Source: Pseudopyrenochaeta lycopersici
Taxonomy: Eukaryota; Ascomycota; Dothideomycetes; Pleosporales; Pseudopyrenochaetaceae
Reading direction: 5' to 3'
Assembly: GCA_003313425.1 (NCBI GenBank)
Contig: NHZP01000019.1
Coordinates: forward strand, 124,001 to 188,000
DNA length: 64,000 nt
A program made the translations under genes and the position numbers. The notes beneath the pieces are model-generated. The model had not been told where the DNA came from and did no database searches. It worked only from the letters and a program-made list of their open reading frames with translations. Each line of letters starts with the position of its first letter. Position 1 is the stretch's first letter. Shown piece after piece: positions 1-11,113 of this stretch.

Positions 1-828
1 AGGGATCGGCGTTGCGCGCTTAAGATCGATCGCACGGACGCCGCACGACCTCGATCTCCGCTCCAGAATGTCGAAACCTTCGAAGGCTTTCAGTTGTTTC
101 TACGACTACTACGCCGCGCACTTTTATGCTATTGCCACTACGGCTCGTAGGACTGTCCCTCATTCGCCCACTCAGAATAAACAACATGTTTCTCTAACAC
201 CTGCGCCTATACATTCGTTTCAGTGCCCCGTGAGGCTCGAAGCGCCTCTGTACCGTGCCACATTGTCATCACCAAGCTGACCTCAGGAGGGGGCCGAATA
301 CTAATTATACGCAAACTTGCATGTATTGTCCATAACGCGGCGGTAACAGTATACGCTAGGCTAATTATCAGGCTACGCCAGCGGCTATACACCTTCTCTG
401 TACGGCTACACCCTCGCAGGCGCTTTGGCCTGGCAGCTCCCGAAGCTCACGCCGCACGCAGGTGTCCTGGAAATCATCCTCAGCCGCCTCTCTTGGCGTA
501 ACTTTCTGGATGCTGTTACGGGTCATTGCGCCTAGGTCGCGCGGTGAATGGTGGGTCAGCTCGGTAATGCATCGATTTCCAGAACTGAGGCATAGTTGGC
601 ATGCACGCCTCAGTAACAACAGTGTTTGATGTTTCAAGAGTACTCCAATCATGGAAATGGTCTGTGGAGGCTTATACTGCAGCTTGCAGCGGTAATAGTG
701 AAGTGATGGTGGGTAACAGCTCTGTTACTCCAGTCCAACGTTCTTCCATCTTTTAATTCCTATGAACCACATCTTCTCGCTATCTCTGAACTTAAGTCCG
801 GTAGATCATATATTCTGAGGTCTTCGGC
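1..828. other. Left-edge intergenic sequence
   Basis: I see no supported gene here. Short open frames on both strands overlap each other and resemble no family I know. The last few hundred bases are presumably the promoter and 5' leader of the DUF3176 gene that starts at 829. Confidence 0.5.
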
Positions 829-3255
829 ATGCCGTACCCATTAAGTCCTTTGGGCCAAACCCCTGGAGCAACAGGTTCTGGGCGAACGCGAAAGCAATGG
901 CCAATATATCCAGATATTCCAATCTTTCTAGACGTCCAAGACGAGCGAAATGCGTCGAGATCGTATGGAACAACCCCGACGACGCCGACGACGCCCGAAC
1001 GGTTATCCCGTGACCGCCCTGCTCATCTGAGTAATGCTACGACTATCCAAACCTCGAGTGATCGTTCTGTGGTATGGCCAATCCCAGAACCTCTCCCAGA
1101 CATCCAGATGCAACAACCTCGTCGGCCGCTTTTACGATTTTTCCCCTCAGATAGGCCTCATATTCGGCTCAATACTGTTCCAACATTGCAGCCCTCTGAA
1201 TTTCCCAACATCGCTTTCACCGAAAAAGATCCTAAACGGCTGGGACTTGGTATTACCGAAGGACCACGGTCATCAAGCCAATTCTGGATTCCGTCTCCGG
1301 TGAGCGACAAGCCGGGCCGGTCACCAAACATTGCCCAGAGAATAGAAGAGAAAATATTTCGGTATAATGGCTCCAAAAATGTGATCAAACGATGGCTTTT
1401 GGAATTAATAAGTTGGACGATCAGCGCTATTTGCATGTTAGCCATTATCATCGTGCTCGTACGTCTCCAGGATCGCCGGCTTCCGGATTGGCCGCTGGCC
1501 AACATCGGCCTCACTCTCAACGCGTACATTGCTATTCTTTCGAAGATTGCGGGCGCTGGACTTATTCTCCCCGTTTCTGAGTCATTGGGCCAATTGAAGT
1601 GGAGTTGGTTCCAGAGGGATTCTAAGAAGTTGTGGGATTTCGAAATCTTTGACAATGCGTCAAGAGGGCCTTGGGGGTCATTCTTATTGCTGATCCGCAC
1701 GAAGTTCAAGACCCTTGCCGCCCTTGGCGCAGTGATCACAATATTTTCCCTCGCTCTTGACCCATTTTTTCAACAGCTAGTTAGCTACCCAGACCGGTGG
1801 ACATTACAGATGCAGAACAGCTCCCTCCCGATCGCTACTAATTGGGATTCTCCTGTGGCAAAGGAATTCAGAGCCGGTCTAGAAGTCATACAGAACAATG
1901 TGGATATGTTGTCAACATCGTCAAAGTTCTTTTATGATAACGGTACCCAGCCCATAGAGTTCGGTAACGGAACCCGTCCAGATATTCCCATTTCTTGTCC
2001 AAGTAGCAACTGCACCTGGCCTGAGTATGACACGCTGGGGATTTGTAGCGAGTGCGTGGATGTCTCTAAGCTACTTGAGTTTAAGTGTATCGAGACAAAG
2101 GTGGATTGGACAGCCAACCTTCTTGGTGCTGGTTTTGAGCCTGAGTATCCGAACGGAACAGTGTGTGGATATTTCCTTAACGCCACAAGTGACGCTCCGA
2201 CCATGATGTCTGGTTATCTACTGGAGGCAATCAACTCTTCGGCAGGCACGGGAGAAGCCGGAGAAGTGTTGCTAACACGGATGCTTCCACTGGTGACGAA
2301 TCCCGATCGTCTTCCATTGTACGGCCAAGGCTCCATCAATTTCAAAAACGTAAGAAATCCCATTATTGATGCTATCATTGTCAGTGCCGCAAATGGATCA
2401 AACAGCGTCTTTCGCCACGAACCTCCTGTTGCCATGGAATGCATTCTCTCTTGGTGTGTCAAGACAATTAAATCGACCTACTGGCTGGCCACATACGAGG
2501 AGGAGGTGACGAACGTGTTTCGCAACGAGACAACCGGTCCATTTCCATGGGAAACGGTTGTAATCGAAACTCCCGAACTGAATGGAACTGACACATATTA
2601 TAAAGAGAATATCACAATCCGGCGGAATGAGATTGAGTATAGTGTATCGAACGAGACAACGATAAAGCAAGTCGCTATCTTTGATGACATATTTCCATCC
2701 TTCACAACCGTCACGAACTCCTCGAAGCAACCGATTATGAGGAATAAATTTTACACTGCGAAGAAAGGTCCTATAACCCGTCAGCTAACTATGAACCCGT
2801 GGTTATCACCGAATAATATCACTCACCACATGGAGAGGCTAAGCATAGCGCTGACGAATGTGATTCGATCTTCAACGCTGGAAAATAAATCAGTGCTTGG
2901 GAAAGTGTACTCAATGGAAAACTATGTCTCCGTCCGCTGGGAATGGGTGTCGCTCCCTCTTGGTCTCCTCTTTCTGAGCTTGACGTTTCTTGGGGCAACG
3001 ATGGTCAAAACATCAAGAGAAGATGGAAGAGTCAGTGTGTGGAAGACTTCGGCAATTGCAACACTTCTGTATGGACTTCCGGACGATATGAAAGGAAAGT
3101 TTACAACAGCGGCGAAGACCGACTCGCCAAGATCAAAGGCAAAGAAAGTAAAAGTCAAGCTGCATCCGAAACAAGGGTGGAGAATTTCCGGAAACCTCTT
3201 CTCTCCCCTGACACCACGTCCAAGACCGACCCAACCACCACCTGGCTGGATATAG
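829..3255 (+). CDS. DUF3176 membrane protein, intact, intronless (copy 1)
   Basis: Fungal DUF3176 family protein of 808 residues; function unknown. Seen: a disordered Pro/Ser/Thr-rich N-terminus (about 1-180), then the family core beginning SKNVIKRWLLELISWTISAICM, with membrane segments near 190-212 and 300-318. A large loop follows with many N-x-S/T sequons and a Cys cluster (CPSSNCTW, LGICSECVDV). A last membrane segment lies near 705-727, followed by a short basic tail ending PPPGWI. The loop is probably extracytoplasmic and glycosylated (inference from sequons). The gene is uninterrupted, although its paralogue at 8938-11113 has two introns in homologous codons. The start is the first in-frame Met; the disordered N-terminus makes it uncertain. 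Family assignment is firm, role unknown. Confidence 0.88.
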   Translation: MPYPLSPLGQTPGATGSGRTRKQWPIYPDIPIFLDVQDERNASRSYGTTPTTPTTPERLSRDRPAHLSNATTIQTSSDRSVVWPIPEPLPDIQMQQPRRPLLRFFPSDRPHIRLNTVPTLQPSEFPNIAFTEKDPKRLGLGITEGPRSSSQFWIPSPVSDKPGRSPNIAQRIEEKIFRYNGSKNVIKRWLLELISWTISAICMLAIIIVLVRLQDRRLPDWPLANIGLTLNAYIAILSKIAGAGLILPVSESLGQLKWSWFQRDSKKLWDFEIFDNASRGPWGSFLLLIRTKFKTLAALGAVITIFSLALDPFFQQLVSYPDRWTLQMQNSSLPIATNWDSPVAKEFRAGLEVIQNNVDMLSTSSKFFYDNGTQPIEFGNGTRPDIPISCPSSNCTWPEYDTLGICSECVDVSKLLEFKCIETKVDWTANLLGAGFEPEYPNGTVCGYFLNATSDAPTMMSGYLLEAINSSAGTGEAGEVLLTRMLPLVTNPDRLPLYGQGSINFKNVRNPIIDAIIVSAANGSNSVFRHEPPVAMECILSWCVKTIKSTYWLATYEEEVTNVFRNETTGPFPWETVVIETPELNGTDTYYKENITIRRNEIEYSVSNETTIKQVAIFDDIFPSFTTVTNSSKQPIMRNKFYTAKKGPITRQLTMNPWLSPNNITHHMERLSIALTNVIRSSTLENKSVLGKVYSMENYVSVRWEWVSLPLGLLFLSLTFLGATMVKTSREDGRVSVWKTSAIATLLYGLPDDMKGKFTTAAKTDSPRSKAKKVKVKLHPKQGWRISGNLFSPLTPRPRPTQPPPGWI

Positions 3256-3379
3256 TCAAGCTTTAAGAATTACTAGAAGCAAATATATGCTATCGCGGAG
3301 CTAGGATGAACTGGCCAGCCATGTTCTGAGTGGAGAGAGCATATCATATAGCCTTCAGTGCGTCTTTAGATCGCATTGC

Positions 3380-3937
3380 TCGCGGCGCATCTTCAGGTCG
3401 GATCACTCGCCGGGCAACTTGAGGTCAAGCTCGTGGTGCATCTTCAGGTCGGACCACTCGCGGGACAACTTGAGGTCGAGCTCGTGGTGCATCTTCAGGT
3501 CGGACCACTCGCGGGACAACTTGAGGTTGATCTCGTGGTGCATCTTCAGGTCGGACCACTCGCGGAACAACTTGAGGTCGAGCTCGTGGCGCATCTTCAG
3601 GTCGGACCACTCGCGGGACAACTTGAGGTCGAGCTCGTGGCGCATCTTCAGGTCGGACCACTCGCGGGACAACTTGAGGTTGATCTCGTGGTGCATCTTC
3701 AGGTCGGACCACTCGTGGGACAACTTGAGGTCGAGCTCGTGGCGCATCTTCAGGTCGGACCACTCGCGGGACAACTTGAGGTTGATCTCGTGGTGCATCT
3801 TCAGGTCGGACCACTCGCGGAACAACTTGAGGTCGAGCTCGTGGCGCATCTTCAGGTCGGACCACTCGCGGGACAACTTGAGGTTGATCTCGTGGTGCAT
3901 CTTCAGGTCGGATCATTCGCGGGACAACTTGAGGTCG
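3380..3937. repeat. 51-bp coding minisatellite, about 11 copies
   Basis: A head-to-tail array of a 51-bp unit (17 codons), nearly identical between copies. Ten full units are 3428-3937; a more diverged one continues to about 3380. Two subtypes differ at a few bases and mostly alternate, giving a 102-bp higher-order dyad. Because the unit is a multiple of three and lacks stops in several frames, long ORFs appear in two frames on each strand. Only one of these, on the minus strand, joins to a spliced signal-peptide exon (see the CDS at 3425-4177). Copy number is likely to vary between strains. Confidence 0.95.
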
Positions 3938-4177
3938 AACTGCTTGCGACGCATCATTGATTTTACCACCCCGACGTTCAGTAATGATGTTAATCGCCAA
4001 CTATATTGGCACGATTAGTCGACCTTCAGGCGTTACATGTCGGACTACCTGTCATACCTCGGACTCTCGGGCAACGATCGCGTTGCCCTCCACAGCATCC
4101 GACGCCACCACCGCTAGGGGTGCGGCTATGATGGAAACGACCATCGAAGCAAGTACCAAAAGAAGACGTCCGTGCAT
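3425..4177 (-). CDS. Predicted secreted tandem-repeat protein (two exons)
   Basis: Spliced model of 231 residues; I know no homologue. Exon 1 (4177-4058, 40 codons) encodes a signal peptide: Met-His-Gly-Arg, then a hydrophobic stretch (LLLVLASMVVSIIAAPLAVV) with a plausible cleavage near residue 25. Intron 4057-4001 (57 nt) has GTATGA, a CTAAT branch site and AATATAG. Exon 2 (4000-3425) adds 21 non-repeat residues including a dibasic site (ITERR, 49-50), then ten copies of a 17-residue unit, consensus RPQVVPRVVRPEDAPRA. Alternate copies end in D and are followed by Q instead of R. Each unit has four Pro and about four Arg, and the protein has no Cys. The stop is a TGA made by one C-to-T difference in the last repeat. 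It could be a cell-wall or effector-like protein (inference). Secretion depends on the intron being real. Confidence 0.6.
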
Positions 4178-7100
4178 CTTGCTCGGTGGATAATTTGTAT
4201 GACGTGGTGAGCTGCGGTCCGAGAATAATTTAGAAGCGGGGAGACGGTTAGCAGGTTTACTGTCGGCTTGTGGATACCGGGCTCAGAGCTGGAGGACGAA
4301 GGTCGCCTTTAACCTTTTGAGTGACGCTGTTGTGCGATACTCTCAGACAAACCCCTCGCATCGACGAAATTTCCACCGGCGCTTCCACTGGCCAGCGACA
4401 CCAATGCAAATAGCCCTTCCGGAAGCCACAAGCGACATGGCAGTGTGACAGGGACGATGACACCAAGGTTATGCAGGTCCTTGTGCAGATATTGGAGGCA
4501 TGGAGGGGAGAGCATAATTGTTGGGAGACAGATTGGGCAAGGTGAAACTTGAACACCGACGCGACTGGAACACAGGGCGTTAGACCAGACTTCATGGAGG
4601 CTCGAGAGCGCGTCGCAATGGACGGCAAAATCATGGCACATTCGTCACATTGAGATATCACATTTGCAAGCGCTGAAAGGGCTTTCTACCAGGCAACTCT
4701 AGAGACGGCGATTTTCATGAGTACACTTCTCCACCTGTAGTTTCCCTACCACCATGTAATTCAAACAACGATTCCTAACCAACCGAAGAACAATTAGCGG
4801 CAAGATGGAGCTTGGCGGCGTTTTGGCCCCGTCTCTGGAGCCGAAGCGATTGGTTGTGCGTGCCTGTACCTTACGCCAATCAGCCGTTCCCGCAACCCAA
4901 GTCACAATTCGCCCACTCACGTGAACAACGTCGGCGTTACGCTTTTTTACACATCACAACAGCGATATACACTCAATAGATTTTCTTGAAGAGACGAAGC
5001 TACACAAAGGAATATGACTCTTTTCGTCTGTTTTACTAGGGGCTTTCATGCTTTAACATTCTACAACGATGATCGCCTCGGCATTACCCTTCATCGTTGC
5101 ATGCACGCTTGGGGCCGGCTTTACATCTTTCATTGTCCTCATGTTCAGCCAACGATGCACATTTTCATCAGTGTTTCATCGTCGATACTTTTGCATTTCA
5201 TCCGTACCACTATTGTTGTGTGGTTCATAAAATCATTGAGGTCTGGGGCTGACAGCTTCAAGTCGATTGTGAAGGATTCTCACCAATGGCATGTATTTGC
5301 TTAGCGCATAAGGCGGACACTGACGTTATCAGGTCCACTTCAACGGCAACCACCATATGCATGTGAACCTTATCAGGACGACCTTTTATGCGTCCTCACT
5401 GCAGTGTTCATTTCCACCTTGTATCTCCACGTCTTCTTTAATGGCGCTACACATATTAAGGATCATTCGCACAAGGCTCCGGTGTGTGAGCTATCACGCG
5501 CATGGTGATTTTTGGATGTGCTCAGATACTATGACTTCATATGCTCTAGCACAAAACCTCTACGTTCTATTGGTTTGCCTGACTGTTAAGTACAGGATTT
5601 CGATTTCACGACTAGGAACGACAGAGCGGTCCGAATGGACCAGCGTAAGGCCTCCGGTGACTCACAAATAGACCCGTATCGTTTATCTTTCACGATTCAG
5701 CTTCTCCAAAGCTTCCCTCAATGTGGCTTGAGCAAGCTAACAAACGATAGATACTGCCAATATACCACATATGTCGTGAAAAGAGTGGCCACATTATATC
5801 ACGCTTCGAGTTGCTGTTGCTCGGCTACGACACCACATCGGCGATAATTCTCAAAAAGTTTGCCATGGTGGCTAAGTGTGATCTCTCTTTGTGTGTCTAG
5901 ATATTGTAATACTGCTTAGGCCCTTCGGCAATCTGCGCTAGAACTCTTTGCAGAGACGAGGGATTCAATCTGTAAAACACCAACAATACGCGCAATTTGA
6001 AACTATTTTTTTTTTGGAATAGTGTCAATATCTACTGTAGAGTTCGAACTGGAAACTACGGCCATCTCCATGGAAGTCTCCAGAACTCCCCACGTCTGAG
6101 CCTGGACGTTACGTCACAGTAGCGTACTTGAACAGGGTTGGATGACATATCATGGTTACATTCATTAACCTCTGGTGAGCTTTCAGAAGTAACATAATCG
6201 AATTTATACTTCAGCTTATATATTCTTAACTAAATCAAGTGTGAAGACTCGACTATCCGCAAATGGTTATGTGTATCACTTGGATTCAATTCTGGACCTC
6301 CCTAGACCGACAACATCATCGCCTCATACACGGCCTGGCCATCTTCACAATGAGCTAGAGCCCAGATGTTCGGCGTCTATTCTGGAGCCTGCACTCGCTG
6401 ACGTTCTCATTGCCTTCGGGAATGCTCGCTTAACCCTGTGCAGCCGCCAGGATGCTGTGCCGCAGCGCTTCCAGCAAATTGATTCGATGACCGAATGCCT
6501 CACCATTCCGAACTCCCTGTCAGTGAATAAAGTTAGCGCTAAGGAACGCGTCCTAAGAGGCTCAGTAGGCCTTCCGGCTGAATGTCTTGCTTGAGGCATC
6601 TGCGTCAAACATGCTTGCGGCCTTCTGCAACACTCCTTGGAAGCACTAACCCATACAATCATGCCACACGATCTGGCTGCATTACCCGATACCGGTATGC
6701 AGAAGCGATGGTCGCAAAGCGCTCGCTCTTGGCACACCTAAAATGGTTCCGCACACCGGTATGCATGGTGGTCGGACGCCCATCCTCCATCACACCGTTG
6801 AAGTACAGGAAGTCCTTCGCACTTGGTCATGCGTAGTTGAATTTCGTGTTCGATAGAATTGGTAAAATGCTTGAACCGTGTTCGTCTTTTCCTAGGCATG
6901 AGCGAGGCTCATACACCACTTTAACATACTCTATAAATCGAAGCATAAAATACTGCGACGCCGCAAACATATCGAGCATCATCATTGACGCACCCCTCGA
7001 TTAATTTTCCACAGCGAATCGAGCGGAGAATCGCACAGTATAATGCCCTTGAAGCACGTCTTTGTGCGTTACTTATTTGAAATCAGTGGAGTAAACGTAT

Positions 7101-7209
7101 GCCATTTGTGTGGGCAAAGCTTAACGTCATTTTTCCCCAATGCTCTGAGCCGAATGAGTCTACAGGTACCTTAACTGGAAAATTATACTATCCTGGAAGT
7201 AATTCTTTT
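4178..7209. other. Gene-poor 3-kb stretch
   Basis: No gene I can support. The longest frames (minus strand 4257-4661 and 4309-4641; plus strand 5014-5304 and 6241-6594) are short, mutually overlapping and match no family known to me. There is a T run near 6007-6016. With the broken DUF3176 copy next to it, the region looks like decayed accessory sequence, but I see no transposon ends or recognisable transposase remnants. Confidence 0.4.
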
Positions 7210-8300
7210 AGAATCTGATAGTCCGGGCCCACTGTAATCACGATTCTTTCTAAGATCCCTTCAGCAGCCAGGATGATCTTGATTCCACGGCAAGAAATTA
7301 GAAGCTGCATTTGACTGAAGTTTTTGATAGGATATTTCGCGGTGCCTAGGGCTCAGTCTTCCTTCTTTTTGGCCCGAAAGATAGGTCGCTCGGTGCCTCA
7401 ACGGCATTCTTGACTATTCTTTTACTTGCAATCTAGACCTTCTTTCAGCAAGTGACTGAACTGCCGAAGCGCTGGATCTTACATAATGAAAGCTCAATTC
7501 CAGGCACTCAATACAACACCAATGTCGAAAATTCATTCTACAGTCCAGTGGCTCAGTCCAGGTAGAGTTTGCAAAGCGTCCCGGCGCCGTTCCTCTACAA
7601 CTAATATGGAACACGTCATTTAACAACGCACAAAAATAGCCAGCCGAAAGTCTCATTTTCATGCTCTACTAGGTCGGTGAGGGCAGGAGGCCGGTGGGGA
7701 GGCTGTAAAGAAATGTGATGAATACTGTTATGAATACAACTGGGATATAATCCCTATGGCTTACATGTCGAGTATCGAAGCTCAAAATAACGTTCTTCAG
7801 AAGTATAAGTATCTACCCACCGCATGTGCAACGCAACAATACTTGCTTCGGAGTCAAACGAGACATTCATCTATATAGTTGCCATTCGGACAGGATATTT
7901 TTCCCTCATAACTCGCTGACGCTAACAAATTAGCGCAAGGTAGACCAGGGCTAGCTTTATGGACAAATTCATGTTTCGAGCCGTCCGCTTCAGCCAATCG
8001 ATAGCTCCAAACAACGGATCTTATCATATGGAGCGGATAATGAACGTTGTTAGGTCTGGAACAGTAGTAACGGCCTTGTCGTTCGTACCGTAGTACCGCC
8101 TAATCGTCGGAAACCTACTTCGCGGTCAACTGGGGATGGCGTCTCTATGCTTCTCTTAAGCATCATCTTTTCTACGGCTACCGTGACCAGGATTTTGAAC
8201 AGCATACATGGGATTGTTAGCATCTGGAAGACATCGACTATAGCGACGCTGATCTGAAGTCTGCCAGATGAGTTGCGGGGTGATCTCAGGCCTGCGAGGA
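7210..8300 (+). pseudogene. Broken, internally deleted DUF3176 copy
   Basis: Remnant of a third DUF3176 gene between the two intact copies, in the same orientation. Two blocks are recognisable. Block one (about 7210-7560) reads, with frameshifts and stops, through family residues such as ILSKIPSAA and then a match to TFFQQVTELPKRWIL; at nucleotide level about 7340-7480 follows copy 2 (9450-9590) closely. Block two (about 8095-8300) matches the last membrane segment and C-terminal tail of copy 2 (compare 10770-10970), including a relic of VNWGW against VHWEW. Most of the glycosylated loop (about 1.1 kb in the intact genes) is replaced by roughly 0.5 kb of unrelated-looking sequence. Several stops and frame changes exclude a working product. 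Confidence 0.75.
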
Positions 8301-8937
8301 AGACACGAAACATATTAATGCCGAAAGGGCAATTGTGCATTTCGCCAAATATTCTGACTAAGAACGACTCTATCAACCTCTAAATCTGATTAGCGAGTGC
8401 AGTGGCGACAGCTAGTGCAGGAAGCTCGATGTGGCTCACTCTACCCTTGACGTTTTACCACAGAACTTGAGAGACATTGCTCGTCTACATATCTCAGATC
8501 TTGGAGCGCTTAGCCAGTTGTAGCCTAATTTATATTAACAGAAATCTAGCCAAATTTCAATGAGATACTATTTGTGGGAATTCCAGTGTCTAGTTGGGAG
8601 GAATTGTATGCAATGTATCGTAAATGCAAGTAACTACTGTGCCGCAGCGCTAACTGTAGGACAAATTGACGTATCATTTTTTAGGTATACCAAAAGTGCG
8701 AAGTCATGTGAGAAGGCGCTAATACATTGGCGCCCAGTGGGTCCATTCGTGTGAATTTGGGTGGTTGGCCACGTAGGCGCCCATCGCAGCCCTAGTAGCA
8801 GGGGTGTCATCCCTCGCTGCATTCTCTAAGCGCCCAGTCCAGATACAATCGAGGCTGTAATCAGTGTCGCAATGGTATGTAACACTATTTATCTTTTACA
8901 TGTCACGCAAATGAAAAGAGTAAACCATATTTAAAGA
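8301..8937. other. Intergenic, upstream of DUF3176 copy 2
   Basis: No supported gene. An in-frame stop (8932-8934) lies directly before the ATG at 8938, which fixes that gene's start as the first possible one in its exon. Confidence 0.5.
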
Positions 8938-11113
8938 ATGCAAAAAACGGGAACACTGTCGAAGCTTCCACAAGCCTTTCCGTCCAACGGCCGTGCAGCA
9001 CCTGAAGAGCAATACGCATATACTCCGCCTTACCGAGGCTCTGATCAAGAGAAACCATCTTTGGATATTACCCAGCGCTTTGAGAAGAGATTAACAAAGT
9101 ATAATGCGTCCAAAAATGTTTTTAAACGCTGGCTTTTTGAAATAATCAGCTGGACGACTAGTGCGATCTGTATGGTGAGAGAATTTGGGGCAAATCCGTC
9201 CAGGAGTCACCGTAACCAACACTAACGTTTTGTAGGGTTTCATCATCGGGATATGTTATCACACCAAGGATCAACCTCTGAGCAAATGGCCGATAGCTCT
9301 TACTATTAACAATGTTCTGTCTAAGATCGCATCCGCCGCGCTTATCCTGCCAATTTCAGAAGCTATTGGACAGTTGAAGTGGAGTTGGTTTCACGGCAGT
9401 ACATCAAAAGACATGATTGATTTTGAAATCTTTGATAAAGCTTCTCGTGGAGCATGGGGCTCATTCCTCCTGCTCTTCCGCACCAAGGGAAGATCGCTTG
9501 CCGCGCTCGGCGCATTGTTGACTTTGCTCTTACTTGCAACTGACACCTTTTTCCAACAAGTCACCGACCTTCCAGAGCGCTGGATTCAGCAGGGTCACGG
9601 TGATATCCCTCGTGTGGTTCGTTACAAAGGCGACAACGGTATTATCTATCGGGACGACTACCTAATGGAAGAAGACGACATTAATCTTCGAAGCGTTGTC
9701 ATGAAGTACTTCTTTCATAACGGAAGTCAGCCTGTGCCGTTTGGAAATGGTACAAGGCCGAATATCCCGTTGTCATGCCCATCAAGTCGATGCGAATGGG
9801 GCGAATATGAGTCTTTGGGGGTTTGTAGTGCCTGCTCGGACGTTTCTGAGCTTCTTACGTATGCTTGCCTCACAACGAGGCTTGATTGGATATCAAGCTT
9901 GAAAGGCGAGGAGTCTAAATATCCTAATGGTACTGTTGACCCTACCGCGATCACTAGTGATTCTCACTAATCAAATTTGGCCTTAGGAACTTCCTGTGGA
10001 TATTGGCTCAATGCTACAAGTTCCAACCCGGTCTTGATGTCGGGATTCAGAGTCGAGTCTCTTTCGAACACTTCCGCCAGCGAGGCTCTATTGCTGCGCG
10101 CATACCCCTTGGAACAACCTATCAAAATATCAACTCCTGTTAAAGAGCCAGTTTTCGGTGGTTCCATCAACTATAAAGACGTATATTTTCCTTTTCTCGA
10201 CGCCCTGATAGTTAGTGCAGCCAACGGATCAGCTGCTAGTGTCTATCAAAAAGAACGTCCAGTTGCACAAGAATGCATGCTAACTTGGTGTGTCAAAACG
10301 TTCAAATCATCTTATGCCTGGGGAAGTTATAAGGAGGAAGTCACAGCTACGTTTTTAAATACCACTGGACGACAGCAGCCTTTTCCTTGGGAAAGCTTTA
10401 GAGTCACAATCGCAGACAAACCGCAGATCCACATCGAATTTCATGGCAATATCAGTATTTACCCCCCTTCTACGGATCCCACAACCAGTGGTTTCGGTGT
10501 ATCGAATGAGACCTTCGCCAGGACCCAGAGTCTTATCGAAGACGTGTTTCCTTCCTTTATTACAGTCGCCAACTCCACCGCGCGACCACGGTGGAGAGTC
10601 CAGATCAAAAGATATACCTATAACTATATTCGTCTTTATGATTTCTGTCCGTGGCTTGCCCCGAATAATGTTACCCACTATATGGAGCAATTTGCAACGT
10701 CGATGACCGATACTATCAGATCGCATTACAGCAACGAATTTATTGCAGGCCCAGCGTACAACCAGGTAACCTTTGTGGCTGTACATTGGGAATGGTTAAT
10801 ATTCCCACTTGCTTTGCTCTTATTTGGCCTGGTCTTCCTGGCAGCCACCATGATTAAAACCGCGCAGGAGCAAGACGGAGCAATGGGCCTATGGAAAACC
10901 TCAGCGATGCCGACGTTGATTTATAGTCTGCCAGAAGATGTCCGCAAAGACCTCTCCCCTGCCGACACCTGGGGCAGCACATCAAGCAAAGGAGCGAAGA
11001 GTGTCAGGATCAGATTACTTCCGAACCAGGGCTGGAGGGTTTCAGGGCACACGAGTAAGTTTCCAACACAGATGAGTAACTTGGATCGCCGAGCGCCGCC
11101 TGGATGGATATAG
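8938..11113 (+). CDS. DUF3176 membrane protein, intact, three exons (copy 2)
   Basis: Paralogue of the protein at 829-3255; function unknown. Exons 8938-9174, 9236-9929 and 9987-11113 give 685 residues. Intron 1 (61 nt, GTGAGA...CACTAAC...TGTAG) falls right after the ICM of the first membrane segment; intron 2 (57 nt, GTACTG...CACTAAT...CTTAG) splits the Gly codon of YPNGT. Removing both restores collinearity with copy 1. The N-terminal disordered region is much shorter (about 60 residues). The order is TM1 near 66-88, a second hydrophobic stretch, TM near 185-205, a glycosylation-sequon-rich Cys-containing loop, a C-terminal TM, and the same final PPGWI motif. It lacks about six residues between the first two hydrophobic stretches relative to copy 1. 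Confidence 0.88.

Noticed and set aside
1158..1739. Minus-strand 193-codon frame
   Set aside because: Lies antisense inside the DUF3176 coding region; a shadow of its codon pattern.
3380..3937. CRISPR-like array
   Set aside because: Units are contiguous without unique spacers and vary by subtype; this is a coding minisatellite in a eukaryotic genome.
3376..4018. Plus-strand repeat proteins (194 and 199 codons)
   Set aside because: They begin inside or at the edge of the array, have no upstream exon, signal peptide or natural N-terminus, and are explained by stop-free repeat units.
3425..4177. Dikaritin-type RiPP precursor (ustiloxin/phomopsin-like)
   Set aside because: Signal peptide plus repeats fits superficially, but repeats are not separated by Lys-Arg sites, lack Tyr and other aromatic core residues, and no UstY-like (DUF3328) or tyrosinase gene is nearby.
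4257..4661. Two overlapping minus-strand frames (134 and 110 codons)
   Set aside because: No family resemblance, no signal peptide or splice-supported extension, and both frames open over the same bases.
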